64,000 bases of DNA, from the NCBI RefSeq assembly GCF_014647235.1, contig NZ_BMOU01000005.1, positions 124,379-188,378 on the forward strand. Reading direction: 5' to 3'. The stretch's first letter is position 1. Each line of letters starts with the position of its first letter. Of the stretch, positions 35,254-43,590 are shown one piece after another. The DNA comes from Haloarcula pellucida (GTDB lineage: Archaea > Halobacteriota > Halobacteria > Halobacteriales > Haloarculaceae). The notes under the pieces are model-generated. The model saw only the letters and a list, made by a program, of their open reading frames with translations, made no database searches and was not told the origin of the DNA. The position numbers were made by a program, and so were the translations under genes.

Positions 35254-35675
35254 GGTTGCTGTGTCACCGCGAGGCGGTAAAGCGTACCGTCGTGTCGGAC
35301 CAGTACCGTCTCGTCGGCGGCGGCCTCGGGCACTCGCTGGCGGAGGGCGTCGAGTTCGTCGAACGGCGAGTGCGTGAACGCGCCTTTCAGTCCGACGGGG
35401 CCGCGCCAGTAGGGGTCGGACTGGCCGGTCCCGTCGCTCCCGTTGGCCGTCGCGTTTTCGAGCGCCGCCGTCGTGAAGGGATACCGCTGGGCCGAGAGGG
35501 TGCTGGCGTTCACGGCGCTGGCGTTCCCGTCGAGGGCCGTGGCGTTCCCTTCGGCCGTCGCGGTGAGGTAATACGGGTCGCCGCTCTTGAGGTAACTCGG
35601 GAGAGCCCCCAGCGCCAGCAAGAGGACGACGACGACGGCCACGCCCAGAACGAAGTTGCGAGTGACCGTCCGCAT
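35250..35675 (-). CDS. Membrane-anchored haloarchaeal protein of unknown function
   Basis: About 141 residues from the ATG at 35675, which overlaps the upstream stop by one base. One membrane helix at the N-terminus (NFVLGVAVVVVLLLALGALP), then an Asn/Ala/Thr-rich outer part with several N-glycosylation sites (NAT, NGS, NAS) and a C-terminal VLVRHDGTLYRLAV. The longer frame to 35858 is a shadow of the upstream gene. Function unknown. Confidence 0.7.
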   Translation of the reverse strand: MRTVTRNFVLGVAVVVVLLLALGALPSYLKSGDPYYLTATAEGNATALDGNASAVNASTLSAQRYPFTTAALENATANGSDGTGQSDPYWRGPVGLKGAFTHSPFDELDALRQRVPEAAADETVLVRHDGTLYRLAVTQQP

Positions 35676-36088
35676 CAGACGACCTCGCTGTAGATGCGAC
35701 CGAAGGCCTGTCGTCGGAGGGTGCCGACGGCGGCCCGGCGCTCGGACTGGAAGGTCGCCGCCACCGCTTCGTCGGCGAACGGCGGCGCGTGCCAGACGAC
35801 GTTGTCGACGTTCTCGGACCCGACGACGGTCACGTCGTGGTCGGCGTCGGCCCGCCACGACTCGAACTCCTCGGTCGTCCCGACGGTCACGGCGAGCGAC
35901 TCGGCGAAGAGGACGTCACGCGCCGTCTCGACCACCTCGCCCGTGACTCGCTCGCTGTACTCCTCGGCGTCCAGCCCCATCGCCTTCGCGACCTCCTTGA
36001 CCACGACCTGTGCGGTCGGGCCGAACGCCTCGTAGCGGTCACGCGCCTCGGCGACTGTCGTCGGCGAGAACTGCCCCTCTGTCTCCAT
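35675..36088 (-). CDS. Haloarchaeal protein, DUF5809-like
   Basis: About 137 residues, acidic and mostly helical at the start (FSPTTVAEARDRYEAFGPTA), then a mixed segment (VTVVGSENVDNVVWHAPPFADE). I believe this matches a conserved haloarchaeal family of unknown function that sits next to the zinc-finger gene upstream; the name is from memory. It lies 25 bases after that gene and overlaps the membrane protein gene by one base. Function unknown. Confidence 0.65.
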   Translation of the reverse strand: METEGQFSPTTVAEARDRYEAFGPTAQVVVKEVAKAMGLDAEEYSERVTGEVVETARDVLFAESLAVTVGTTEEFESWRADADHDVTVVGSENVDNVVWHAPPFADEAVAATFQSERRAAVGTLRRQAFGRIYSEVV

Positions 36089-36112
36089 GGACGGGTGTAG
36101 GGGACGGCAGGC

Positions 36113-36526
36113 TTATTCGGTTTCGTCTTCGGACTGGTCGGCGTCCTCGTCGAGCATCTCCCGCGTGAGGTCGCGGGCCTCGGCGAGAACCGACCGGTCG
36201 TCCTCGCTCATGGAGCGGGAGCCCCGCTGACTGTCGGCCCCCGGCGGCAGGTCGCTCGTCGGGGTGTGTCCGTGGTCGTGTTCGTGGTCGTGGCCCCCGT
36301 CGTCGACGCCGCTCTCCTCGAACACCTGCGGGAACTCCGTCTCCTCGGCGTGGTCGACGACGGCCTCGGCCAGTTCCGATTCCCCCATCTGGCCCCAGTC
36401 GTCGACGTGGTCGTCCAACCACGCCTCGTGGTCGTCGCCACCGGTCAGCGCCGTGAAGGCGAGATGGTTCGCGAGGTGGCCGGCGTCGGACTGTGGGTCA
36501 CCACACACTGGACAGGCGTATCCCAT
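36113..36526 (-). CDS. Haloarchaeal zinc-finger protein, DUF5810-like
   Basis: About 137 residues. The N-terminus MGYACPVCGDPQSDAGHLANH is a C2H2-like finger (CxxC with two His). Then an acidic helical part and a His/Asp tract (HDHEHDHGH), which may bind metal. The C-terminus is acidic. First gene of a likely four-gene unit. Function unknown; the family name is from memory. Confidence 0.7.
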   Translation of the reverse strand: MGYACPVCGDPQSDAGHLANHLAFTALTGGDDHEAWLDDHVDDWGQMGESELAEAVVDHAEETEFPQVFEESGVDDGGHDHEHDHGHTPTSDLPPGADSQRGSRSMSEDDRSVLAEARDLTREMLDEDADQSEDETE

Positions 36527-36569
36527 TGTACGTCCACAGAGACGTCCCAGCGGTATATGCCGTCGGGTC

Positions 36570-37064
36570 TCAGCGCAACCGGACCATCACGAGCGCGTTC
36601 TCGCCGTTGCTGTAGTAGTTCGGAATGGTCTTGCGGTGCTCGAACCCGAACTGTCGGTAGAGGCGTCGTGCCCCGTGGTTGTCGGCCCGGACCTCCAGTT
36701 TGACCGACCCGGCGCCCGCCACGGCGAGGACGCCCAGCGCCCGTTCCAGCAGCGCGCTGGCGACGCCCTGCCGTCGGTACTCCTCGCGCACCGCGATGTC
36801 CTTGATGTGGCCCAGCGGCGTCCCGTGATTCGGGACGGTGTCGGCGACGACGTAGCCCGCCACCGACGGAACGTCCTCGGGACCGTCCGTCTCCGCCACC
36901 AGAAACCCCTCTTCCCCCAGATAGCTCTCCAGCGCCGAGAACGGCCACGGCTGCGGGAACACCGACTGCTCGATGCGGTGAATCTCCAGCAAGTCGGCCC
37001 GCTCTGCCTGCCGGACCGTCGGACTGTCGGCCCCGTCTGGACCGTCCGGTGCGACGGTTGTCAC
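36570..37064 (-). CDS. rimI: Ribosomal-protein-alanine N-acetyltransferase RimI-like
   Basis: About 164 residues from the GTG at 37064; a TTG at 37091 would add nine. GNAT fold with RIEQSVFPQPWPFSALESYL near the start, the acetyl-CoA loop IAVREEYRRQGVASALLERAL, and VRADNHGARRLYRQFGFEHR. This pattern is that of RimI/Ard1, which acetylates protein N-termini. Single gene. Confidence 0.87.
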   Translation of the reverse strand: MTTVAPDGPDGADSPTVRQAERADLLEIHRIEQSVFPQPWPFSALESYLGEEGFLVAETDGPEDVPSVAGYVVADTVPNHGTPLGHIKDIAVREEYRRQGVASALLERALGVLAVAGAGSVKLEVRADNHGARRLYRQFGFEHRKTIPNYYSNGENALVMVRLR

Positions 37065-37439
37065 GTCTCTGGGTATGGTGTGAGTACACAAAGGTGTTGC
37101 CGCCGACTCGCCGAGTGATCACTGACCCTGACTATCACGATTGAAATGTATTTATACCGTCGTACCACGGGACGGCTTGGCCGGAAGGTTCTTAATTATC
37201 ACCGTCGAAGCTACGGCTGCACCCACTTTGGGTGCCACCACCCCCCACCCCCACCCCCTCTTTCCGATCGCTTCCGCTCGGAGTGACTACGCGCGTCCGA
37301 TAGCCGCGTGTCTGGTCGTCGCGTCTCTAGACACCGGACCGAAGACCGGCGAGTCAGAGCGACCGAAGTGAGCGCCCCTCGCTACTGCTCTACGGCTCTC
37401 TCCGATCGCCGTTCCGCCGAGGGCCGTTCACGCCCCTCG
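37065..37439. other. Gene-free stretch
   Basis: No supported gene. There is a TATA-like GTATTTATACC near 37147, a C-rich tract of CCCCCAC words near 37242-37260, and GAGCGACCGAAGTGAGC-type low-complexity sequence near the right end. A 76-codon plus-strand frame from 37141 is not acidic and starts with TTG, so it was not accepted. A small RNA under the TATA-like box is possible. Confidence 0.4.
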
Positions 37440-38522
37440 CTATTCCCACCGGAACTTGCCGTCTTCTTGCACCACGTCGCCGTCGACTTCCAGCCGTGAC
37501 CCCGCCCCCATCGTCGTGATGAGGTCCTCGTGGACTGCACTGTCGTTGCCAGCGACACCGTCTGGCAAGCACGCGTCGTAGGCTCGGCCGAGCGCTAGAT
37601 GGACGGTTCCGCCCATCTTCTCGTCGAAGAGGATGTTGTCGGTGACCCGGTCGACGCCGCGATTCATCCCGATACCGAGTTCTCCCAGTCGGCGGGCGCC
37701 GTCGTCGGTCGCCAGCACCTCCTCGATGACCGCCTCGCCCTGCTCGGCGGCGAAGTCCACGACGACGCCGTCCTCGAAGGTCAACTCGACGTCCCGCACC
37801 CGCCGGCCCTGAATCGTCATCGGTACGTCGAACGTGACGACGCCCTCGGTACCCTCGGGGGCAGTGAACACCTCGCCCGAAGGGAGGTTGTGCGAGTCGT
37901 AGGCGACACTGGCGGCGGAGTTGACCGCCGTGCGGCCCTCGATCGACATCGTGAGGTCGGTGCCGTCGGTGACGATGCGGACGGTGTCGCCGGCGTCCAG
38001 TAGCTCCTTCAACTGCGCCTGCTCCTCGGCGAGTGCCTCCCAATCCCGGAGCGTGGCGTCGTAGACGAAGTCCTCGTAGGCCTCGTAGGCCATGCCCGCC
38101 TGCTGGGCCATCGCTCGCGTCGGGTGCTGGGTCGACACCCAGTCGGTGTGAAGACGCGCCTCGCGGATGGCTCGTCGGGCTTTCGAGTGAGCCTGCCGCC
38201 GTTCGCTGGGCACGTCGGCGGTGCCGGCGGTGTTGGTGGAGCCTTTCAGTATCAACACGCTGTCGGCGCGCTCGTACATCGCGAGTTCGTACTCGGGGTC
38301 GGCGTCGAACGCGCCGTCGTGGGCCCGGAGATAGGCGCGCCGCAGTTCGGCGGAACTGTACGTCGAAAGCAGGTTCGCCCCCCGTGTACCGAGGTGCGCT
38401 GCGACGGCGACGGCGAGGTCGTGTGCCCCCTCGTCGACCTGTACGACGACGTCGTCACCCGCCTCGATGCGGGCGCTCCAGTCGACCAGCGTCCGTGCGT
38501 GCTCGCGTACGCGTTCGTCCAT
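37440..38522 (-). CDS. M29-family aminopeptidase
   Basis: About 360 residues, closer to full-length M29 enzymes than the paralogue at 6504. Metal-site segments: NLPSGEVFTAPEGTEGVV (Glu), FDEKMGGTVHLALGRAYDA (Glu and His), NDSAVHEDLIT (His and Asp). The N-terminal domain has DDVVVQVDEGAHDLAVAVA. Removes N-terminal residues from peptides in the cytoplasm. The ATG at 38522 was used; upstream sequence in the same frame is Arg-rich and not coding-like. Confidence 0.9.
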   Translation of the reverse strand: MDERVREHARTLVDWSARIEAGDDVVVQVDEGAHDLAVAVAAHLGTRGANLLSTYSSAELRRAYLRAHDGAFDADPEYELAMYERADSVLILKGSTNTAGTADVPSERRQAHSKARRAIREARLHTDWVSTQHPTRAMAQQAGMAYEAYEDFVYDATLRDWEALAEEQAQLKELLDAGDTVRIVTDGTDLTMSIEGRTAVNSAASVAYDSHNLPSGEVFTAPEGTEGVVTFDVPMTIQGRRVRDVELTFEDGVVVDFAAEQGEAVIEEVLATDDGARRLGELGIGMNRGVDRVTDNILFDEKMGGTVHLALGRAYDACLPDGVAGNDSAVHEDLITTMGAGSRLEVDGDVVQEDGKFRWE

Positions 38523-38867
38523 GCGCCGTCGAGGGACGGCGACCGGGAAAACGTACCGCCTCTCCGAGCGAGGTGTCGGCGTCGGGAGTGCCGTCCGGCC
38601 GACAGCCACGCAACCGCGTCAGGGCGCGTAGCAGACCCGGCCACGCGGCGGTACGGATATCTGTACGATAGGCCCAGTGCTGGACGAACCCGAAGACTGC
38701 CACGAGAACCGCGTTGGACTCCCGAACAAGCCGCTATCGGAGTCACAGCGCAGTCCGCGGACCACCCGAAGTGTAAGCGGGATGGGGAGCGAGCGGGAGA
38801 GCGCCCACCAGCGGTTGACCCGTATGCCGACGCCGAACGGCCCCTCGCGTTCGGCGTGGCCCCGTCC
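38523..38867. other. Gene-free stretch
   Basis: Open frames are present on both strands, but none has haloarchaeal protein composition, a promoter or a recognised domain. No repeats or palindromes of note were seen. Confidence 0.35.
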
Positions 38868-39167
38868 TCACCGCTCCGTCTCCAGCAATCCCTCGACGCG
38901 CGCCTCGAACTCCCGTTCGTCTATCTCGCCGGTAGCGTACCGTTCGCGGAGTGTCGCCAGTGCGTCGTCGCCGGCGTCGTCAGTGAGCGTCTCCGGTTCG
39001 CGTCGCCGTTGTGCCAGCCCCAGCGCTAGCGGGAGGACACCGCCGTATCCCACCGGGAAGGCGACCCACGCCCACGGGACGCCGAGGGCGAGACCGCCGA
39101 GACCGACAGCGAGAATACCGAGTGAGAGGGCGCCTGCGAGCGGTGTCGTATCGTGTGTCGCGTGCAT
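38868..39167 (-). CDS. Small SHOCT-domain membrane protein
   Basis: About 99 residues. Two hydrophobic segments (LAGALSLGILAVGLGGLALG and WVAFPVGYGGVLPLALGLA) followed by a SHOCT motif at the C-terminus (LATLRERYATGEIDEREFEA). SHOCT tails occur on many small haloarchaeal membrane proteins and may bind partners. A TATA-like ATTTATC about 29-35 bases upstream and a TetR-like palindrome behind it suggest regulated expression. Confidence 0.8.
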   Translation of the reverse strand: MHATHDTTPLAGALSLGILAVGLGGLALGVPWAWVAFPVGYGGVLPLALGLAQRRREPETLTDDAGDDALATLRERYATGEIDEREFEARVEGLLETER

Positions 39168-39204
39168 CTGTGCGTGATAGCTATGGGCCCCGGCGTGATA
39201 AATC

Positions 39205-39222
39205 TGAGTGAGTACTCACTAA
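39205..39222. promoter_or_regulatory. Palindromic operator-like site (TetR type)
   Basis: AGTGAGTACTCACT (39207-39220) is a perfect 14-bp palindrome, and one more pair outside brings it to 18 bases with one mismatch. It sits just behind the TATA-like box of the SHOCT gene and about 80 bases before gnd. Symmetric sites of this kind are typical for TetR-family repressors. No TetR gene is in the window. Confidence 0.5.
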
Positions 39223-39300
39223 ACGTCGGAAGCCGACGCGCCCACCCCGCCGACGCACTGAATCGGAACCCCTACTTGTGCGCTCGGCGAGTCCCCGCGT

Positions 39301-40197
39301 ATGGAACTAGGCGTCATCGGACTCGGACGCATGGGACGTATCGTCGTCGACCGCGTACTCGACGCCGGTCACGACGTCGTCGTCTTCGACATCGACGAGG
39401 ACGCGGTGGCCGACGCCGCCGACGCGGGTGCGCGGCCGGCCGACTCGATTCCGGCCCTCGCCGACTCGCTGGGCGAGGCGAAACGCATCTGGCTGATGGT
39501 CCCGGCGGGCGACCCGGTCGACGCCGCGCTCGACGAACTCGACGGAATAGTCGACGGCGAGGACGTGGTCGTCGACGGCGGGAACTCCTACTTCGAGGAC
39601 TCGATTCGCCGCGCGGAGTCGACCGACGCCGCGTACCTCGACTGCGGGACCTCCGGCGGTCCCGCCGGCGCGGAACACGGGTTCTCGTTGATGGTCGGCG
39701 GTCCCCAGTGGGCCTACGACGAACTGACGCCGGTGTTCGACGCCGTCGCCACCGGGCCGGCGGGCCACGACCGCATGGGCCCGGCCGGGTCGGGCCACTA
39801 CGTGAAGATGGTCCACAACGGCGTCGAGTACGCCCTGATGCAGACCTACGGCGAGGGGTTCGAACTGCTCGCCAACGGCCGCTACGACCTCGACTTAGAG
39901 GCCGTCGCACGAACGTGGAACAACGGCGCAGTCATCCGCTCGTGGCTCTTAGAGCTGTGTGAGGAGGCGTTCCGCGAGGAGGGTAACGACCTCGGCGACG
40001 TGGCCGACCGCGTCGAGGGCGGCTCGACGGGAACGTGGACGGTGCAGGAAGCCCTCGAACAGGAGGTGCCGGTCCCGCTCATCTATCAGGCGCTGGCCGA
40101 GCGATTCGGGTCGCGGGCCGACGACGGCCGGTTCTCGCGACGCCTCGCGAGTCGCCTCCGCTACGGGTTCGGCCGGCACGACGTGCCGCGGAGATAG
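39301..40197 (+). CDS. gnd: 6-phosphogluconate dehydrogenase (NAD-type, decarboxylating)
   Basis: About 298 residues, the short form. Rossmann motif GVIGLGRMGRIVVDRVLDAG, then VVVDGGNSYFEDS, LDCGTSGGPAGAEHGFSLMV with the catalytic region, and HYVKMVHNGVEYALMQ with catalytic Lys and Asn. Converts 6-phosphogluconate to ribulose 5-phosphate and CO2, the haloarchaeal route to pentoses. Single gene with the palindromic site upstream. Confidence 0.94.
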   Translation: MELGVIGLGRMGRIVVDRVLDAGHDVVVFDIDEDAVADAADAGARPADSIPALADSLGEAKRIWLMVPAGDPVDAALDELDGIVDGEDVVVDGGNSYFEDSIRRAESTDAAYLDCGTSGGPAGAEHGFSLMVGGPQWAYDELTPVFDAVATGPAGHDRMGPAGSGHYVKMVHNGVEYALMQTYGEGFELLANGRYDLDLEAVARTWNNGAVIRSWLLELCEEAFREEGNDLGDVADRVEGGSTGTWTVQEALEQEVPVPLIYQALAERFGSRADDGRFSRRLASRLRYGFGRHDVPRR

Positions 40198-40345
40198 CGA
40201 GGGGCGCGAACGCAGTGAGCGGCCCTCGAATAGCGAACGGGGAGCGCGAGGCACGAAGCGCCTCGAACGCGAACGGGCCAACCGTGAGCGAAGCGACCCG
40301 TGAGCAGCGAGGGGCGCGTTTCTCCCGGCGGGGACGGCGAAACGG
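40198..40345. repeat. Haloarchaeal GAGCG/GTGAGC-type intergenic sequence
   Basis: Directly after gnd. Words such as GCGAGGGGCGCG (near 40198 and again near 40307), GAACGCAGTGAGCGG and GAGCGAAGCGACCCGTGAGC recur. Arms such as GAGGCACGAAGCGCCTC can pair. Same sequence type as 7461-7666 and 19743-19944. Confidence 0.45.
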
Positions 40346-40389
40346 GCGAATCCAAAGCTTAGTTAAACCAGTACTCCATAGCCGCGCAC

Positions 40390-40974
40390 ATGGTTGAACT
40401 CGCAGGGCTCCTCGGCGGGGCCACGCTGACCCTCATCGTGGTGGCGTTCCACTACGCGAAGGGGACCGGCTGGGAGGCGCCGGAAGACATCTCCCAGGAA
40501 GTCCTCGAACAGCGCGCCGCGTCGGTCCCGGAGACCGACTTCGCCGAACCGTACAACCGCTCCATCGGCGGTGGCGGTGCGGCCGCCATCCCCGCCGGCG
40601 GTGCGGAGGGCGAACTCGCCGAGGGAGACGAAGCCGAGGAGGAAGACGAAGGCTTCGACCCCGACTCTATCGCCGACGACGAGGTCGAGTACTACGAGAT
40701 CGAGTTCGCGAAGGAAGGCGAGACCATCGAGGTCGCCAACAACGAGACCATCCTCGACGCCGGCGAAGAGGAGGGCTGGGACCTGCCCTACGCCTGCCGG
40801 CAGGGCCAGTGTATCTCCTGTGCCGGCCACATTCAGGACGGCCCGGCCGAGGACTACATCCGACACAGCCAGAACGAGTCGCTGTTCGAGGACGACATGG
40901 AGGACGGCTACTGTCTGACCTGTGTCGCCTACCCCGTCGACGACTTCACCATCGAGACGAGCGAATCGCCCTGA
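40390..40974 (+). CDS. [2Fe-2S] plant-type ferredoxin with N-terminal extension
   Basis: About 194 residues. The cluster ligands are YACRQGQCISCAG (C-x4-C-x2-C) and DGYCLTCVAYP for the fourth Cys. A hydrophobic N-terminus (GLLGGATLTLIVVAF) may tie it to the membrane, and an acidic linker (residues about 60-95) links it to the ferredoxin fold. The haloarchaeal DDMEDGYCLTC segment is present. Electron donor; partner unknown. Confidence 0.92.
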   Translation: MVELAGLLGGATLTLIVVAFHYAKGTGWEAPEDISQEVLEQRAASVPETDFAEPYNRSIGGGGAAAIPAGGAEGELAEGDEAEEEDEGFDPDSIADDEVEYYEIEFAKEGETIEVANNETILDAGEEEGWDLPYACRQGQCISCAGHIQDGPAEDYIRHSQNESLFEDDMEDGYCLTCVAYPVDDFTIETSESP

Positions 40975-41023
40975 CTCGCGGGTTCACAACGCTTACAAGC
41001 GGTTTCGGAGTATCTCGGTACGT

Positions 41024-41096
41024 GGGCGGCTAGTTCAGCGGACAGAACGCCTGGTTCCGGACCAGATGGTCGGGGGTTCAAATCCCTCGCCGCCCG
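41024..41096 (+). tRNA. tRNA-Arg (anticodon CCG)
   Basis: A 73-base cloverleaf without the encoded CCA. Acceptor arms GGGCGGC (41024-41030) and GCCGCCC (41089-41095) pair perfectly. D arm GTTC/GAAC, anticodon loop TTCCGGA giving anticodon CCG, T arm GGGGG TTCAAAT CCCTC. The lowest anticodon stem pair is C-A, the only mismatch. No intron. The 3' end is repeated at 41186-41208. Confidence 0.9.
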
Positions 41097-41185
41097 TGCA
41101 GCGAACCCGAGTTCTACGAGCGGTGAGCGAACCGGCAGCGAGGGATTCTGAACCACGCGAGACGAGCGAAGTGAGTCTCGCAGTC

Positions 41186-41208
41186 GGGTTCAAATCCCTC
41201 GCCGCCCG
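41186..41208 (+). repeat. Copy of the tRNA-Arg 3' end (att-like)
   Basis: GGGTTCAAATCCCTCGCCGC plus CCG (23 bases) repeats exactly 41074-41096, the T loop and acceptor end of the tRNA, 112 bases further on. The DNA between holds only low-complexity sequence. This is the pattern left by integration at a tRNA followed by loss of the element. Confidence 0.7.
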
Positions 41209-41330
41209 CTCTTCCTGCAAGAACGTGAGTAGTGAGCACGTCTGGCGTCGGTGCAGACCCTCGCGGGCGGGGGCCACGCCCGCGGCTCACGCGGCGCATA
41301 CTTTTGCCAGCCCGCCACACAGAGTGACGT

Positions 41331-42044
41331 ATGGTCGGCAAACGGGCGAACGTGAGTGAGTCGCTCCGCGCCCTCGGCGTCGCCGTCGGGTTGCTTATCG
41401 CGGGCCTGGCGGTCAGCGTCGTCTTCGGTGTCGTGTTCACTGTCCCGCTCGTGCTGTTCGGCCCGGCCGTCGGGAGTCCGGGTGGGTTCCTCGTACTCGC
41501 CGCGGCAGGGCAACTCGCCTTCCTAGCCGTCGGCTATCTCTACGTCCGACGCCACGAGGGCGTGCGGGTTCGCTGGCCGACGCGGCGGGACGTCCGGTAC
41601 ATGGTCGGCGGACTCGTCGTCACCCTCGTCGCTGCGCTCGGTCTCAGCGTGCTGTTCGCGTCGCTGGGGCTGGCCCCCGAAGGGAGCGTGTTCGAGGACC
41701 CCATCACGGCCGACCCGCGGGTGGCGCTCGGACTGGCGGCGCTCTCGGTCGTCCTCGTCGCGCCCGCGGAGGAACTGCTCTTTCGCGGCGCGATTCAGGG
41801 GCGACTCCGGCGGTCGTTCGGCCCCGCCGTCGCAATCGCGCTGTCGAGTCTCGTCTTCGGGAGCATCCACCTGTTGAACTTCACCGGGTCGGTCGTCGGT
41901 GCGCTGACCGGTGTCGCCGTCGTCACCGTCGGCGGCGTGGTCTTCGGCACCATCTACGAGCGGACGGGCAATCTGCTGGTTCCCATCGTCACCCACGGCA
42001 GTTACAACGCGCTCCTGTTGGTCGCGACCTTCCTCACGGTCTGA
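41331..42044 (+). CDS. CPBP-family intramembrane metalloprotease
   Basis: About 237 residues with six to eight hydrophobic segments. The ABI/CPBP motifs are VAPAEELLFRGAIQGRLRR (EExxxR) near residue 145 and VFGSIHLLNF with a ligand His, followed by FGTIYERTGNLLVPIVTHGSYN. A membrane protease or prenyl-protein processing enzyme; its target is unknown. Single gene. Confidence 0.88.
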   Translation: MVGKRANVSESLRALGVAVGLLIAGLAVSVVFGVVFTVPLVLFGPAVGSPGGFLVLAAAGQLAFLAVGYLYVRRHEGVRVRWPTRRDVRYMVGGLVVTLVAALGLSVLFASLGLAPEGSVFEDPITADPRVALGLAALSVVLVAPAEELLFRGAIQGRLRRSFGPAVAIALSSLVFGSIHLLNFTGSVVGALTGVAVVTVGGVVFGTIYERTGNLLVPIVTHGSYNALLLVATFLTV

Positions 42045-42065
42045 ACGGGGGAGAAATGCGGGCGG

Positions 42066-42716
42066 TCAGCAGGCAGTGGCACCCGCCGCGACCGACGTCT
42101 CGTTGGTCCGGTCGTCGACGGTCTCGACGACGGCCACCTGCAGCGAGAACGCGACGCCGGCGAACAGCAGGACGAACGCGACGGTGAGGACGGCGGTCAC
42201 CGCGAGAACGACGAGAGTCAGCAGTCCGGTTGCCAGCGCGGGCGTGGGGTGGCGAGCCAACCAGCCGACACCGTAGCGGAACGCTGCCACCGGGTCGGAC
42301 CCGCGCGCCAGTTCGACGTACGCGGGAATCAGCGCGAGCGCGACGTACAGCGCGACGTAGGCCGCGACGAGCGCGACGACTTCGCCGGCCAGCGACCCCT
42401 CTCGGAGCGCTGTCACGCCGTAGGTGACGGCGACGGCGCCGAAGGCGACGGGAACGCCGCTGAACAGCGCGCTCGCCACGCCGTTCCGGCGCACGACGGC
42501 CCACACGTTGGCTCGGTCGATGCGGTTGCGGTCGCTCCGGAGGCCGCGAATCGCGGCGTACGCCGCCAGCGTGGCCGGGCCGATAGTCACCAACGGCAGC
42601 GAGGCGACGACCCACGCGAGGCTGACCAGCGCGAGCCGGAGGCCGTTGTGATAGACGAACCCCGGCACCTCGGCGATAGCGCGTCGAAACGCCGCCTGAT
42701 CGGTTTCTCCGGTCAT
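42066..42716 (-). CDS. YesL/DUF624-like membrane protein
   Basis: About 216 residues with four to five membrane helices. The N-terminal VVASLPLVTIGPATLAAYAA resembles the LPxxTIGxA motif of the YesL (DUF624) family, whose genes often accompany sugar ABC transporters. It lies four bases after the last permease gene on the same strand, so it is the end of the sugar operon. Function unknown; a helper for sugar transport is inference. Confidence 0.75.
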   Translation of the reverse strand: MTGETDQAAFRRAIAEVPGFVYHNGLRLALVSLAWVVASLPLVTIGPATLAAYAAIRGLRSDRNRIDRANVWAVVRRNGVASALFSGVPVAFGAVAVTYGVTALREGSLAGEVVALVAAYVALYVALALIPAYVELARGSDPVAAFRYGVGWLARHPTPALATGLLTLVVLAVTAVLTVAFVLLFAGVAFSLQVAVVETVDDRTNETSVAAGATAC

Positions 42717-42720
42717 GACG

Positions 42721-43590
42721 TCATCCCGTCCCCGCCTGCATCTGGACGCTAGAGATGAGTTTGTCCTGGAACAGCAGGAAGACGATGAACAGCGGGAGCG
42801 ACGCCAGCGCGAGCGACGTCATGATGACGTTCGGTGCCAGCGCGTTCACGTCCCGCAGGGTCACCACGCCGACGGGCAGCGTGTACAGCGCGTCGTCGTT
42901 CAGGACGATGAGCGGCCAGAGGAACTGGTTCCAGCTCCAGATGAACACGAACAGGCCCAGCGCGGTCAGGATGGGCGTCGACAGCGGCAGGATGATGCGT
43001 GCGTAGATGCGCAGCGACGAGAAGCCGTCCAGCCGCGCCGCCTCCTCCAGTTCCTCGGGGATGTCCCGGAAGAACTGGACGAGCAGGAACACGCCCAGCG
43101 GGCCGGCCGCGAACGGGAGGATGATGGCCCAGTAGGAGTTCATCAGGCCGAGGTCGTTGATGAGCGTGTACAGCGGGATGATGTTCACGTAGCCCGGAAT
43201 CATGAAGCTCGCCATGATGATACCCAGAATCAGTCCTCGTCCGGGCCACTCCAGCCGAGTGATCGAGAAGGCGATCATCGAGTCGACGAGCAACACGATA
43301 GCGGTCGTGATGCTGGCGATGGTGAGCGTGTTGAACGCCCACTGGTAGATGATTGGCTCTTCGATCAGGTAGCGCTGCCACACCGCGAAGGTAATCTCCG
43401 GCGGTATCCAGTTGAACCCGCCCTGCGAGAGGACGGCGATAGGCGTCACCGACAACTGGAACATCCGCCAGTAGGGGACGAAAAACACCACCGCCAGCCC
43501 GTACATCACGGCGTACAGGCCGATTCGGTAGAGCGTGTCCCGGTCGGTGAGACGCTCGGTCACCGATTGGGTGGCGTCGGCGTTACTCAT
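42721..43590 (-). CDS. Carbohydrate ABC transporter permease (MalG type)
   Basis: About 289 residues, six membrane helices. The coupling loop is LEEAARLDGFSSLRIYARII with LPLSTPIL following. The N-terminus begins in the cytoplasm (NADATQSVTERLTDRD). It overlaps the MalF-type gene by eight bases. Imports a sugar or oligosaccharide together with the next three proteins. Confidence 0.93.
   Translation of the reverse strand: MSNADATQSVTERLTDRDTLYRIGLYAVMYGLAVVFFVPYWRMFQLSVTPIAVLSQGGFNWIPPEITFAVWQRYLIEEPIIYQWAFNTLTIASITTAIVLLVDSMIAFSITRLEWPGRGLILGIIMASFMIPGYVNIIPLYTLINDLGLMNSYWAIILPFAAGPLGVFLLVQFFRDIPEELEEAARLDGFSSLRIYARIILPLSTPILTALGLFVFIWSWNQFLWPLIVLNDDALYTLPVGVVTLRDVNALAPNVIMTSLALASLPLFIVFLLFQDKLISSVQMQAGTG

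Noticed and set aside
37141-37371. 76-codon frame downstream of a TATA-like box
   Set aside because: TTG start, non-acidic, no domain, and a C-rich low-complexity middle.
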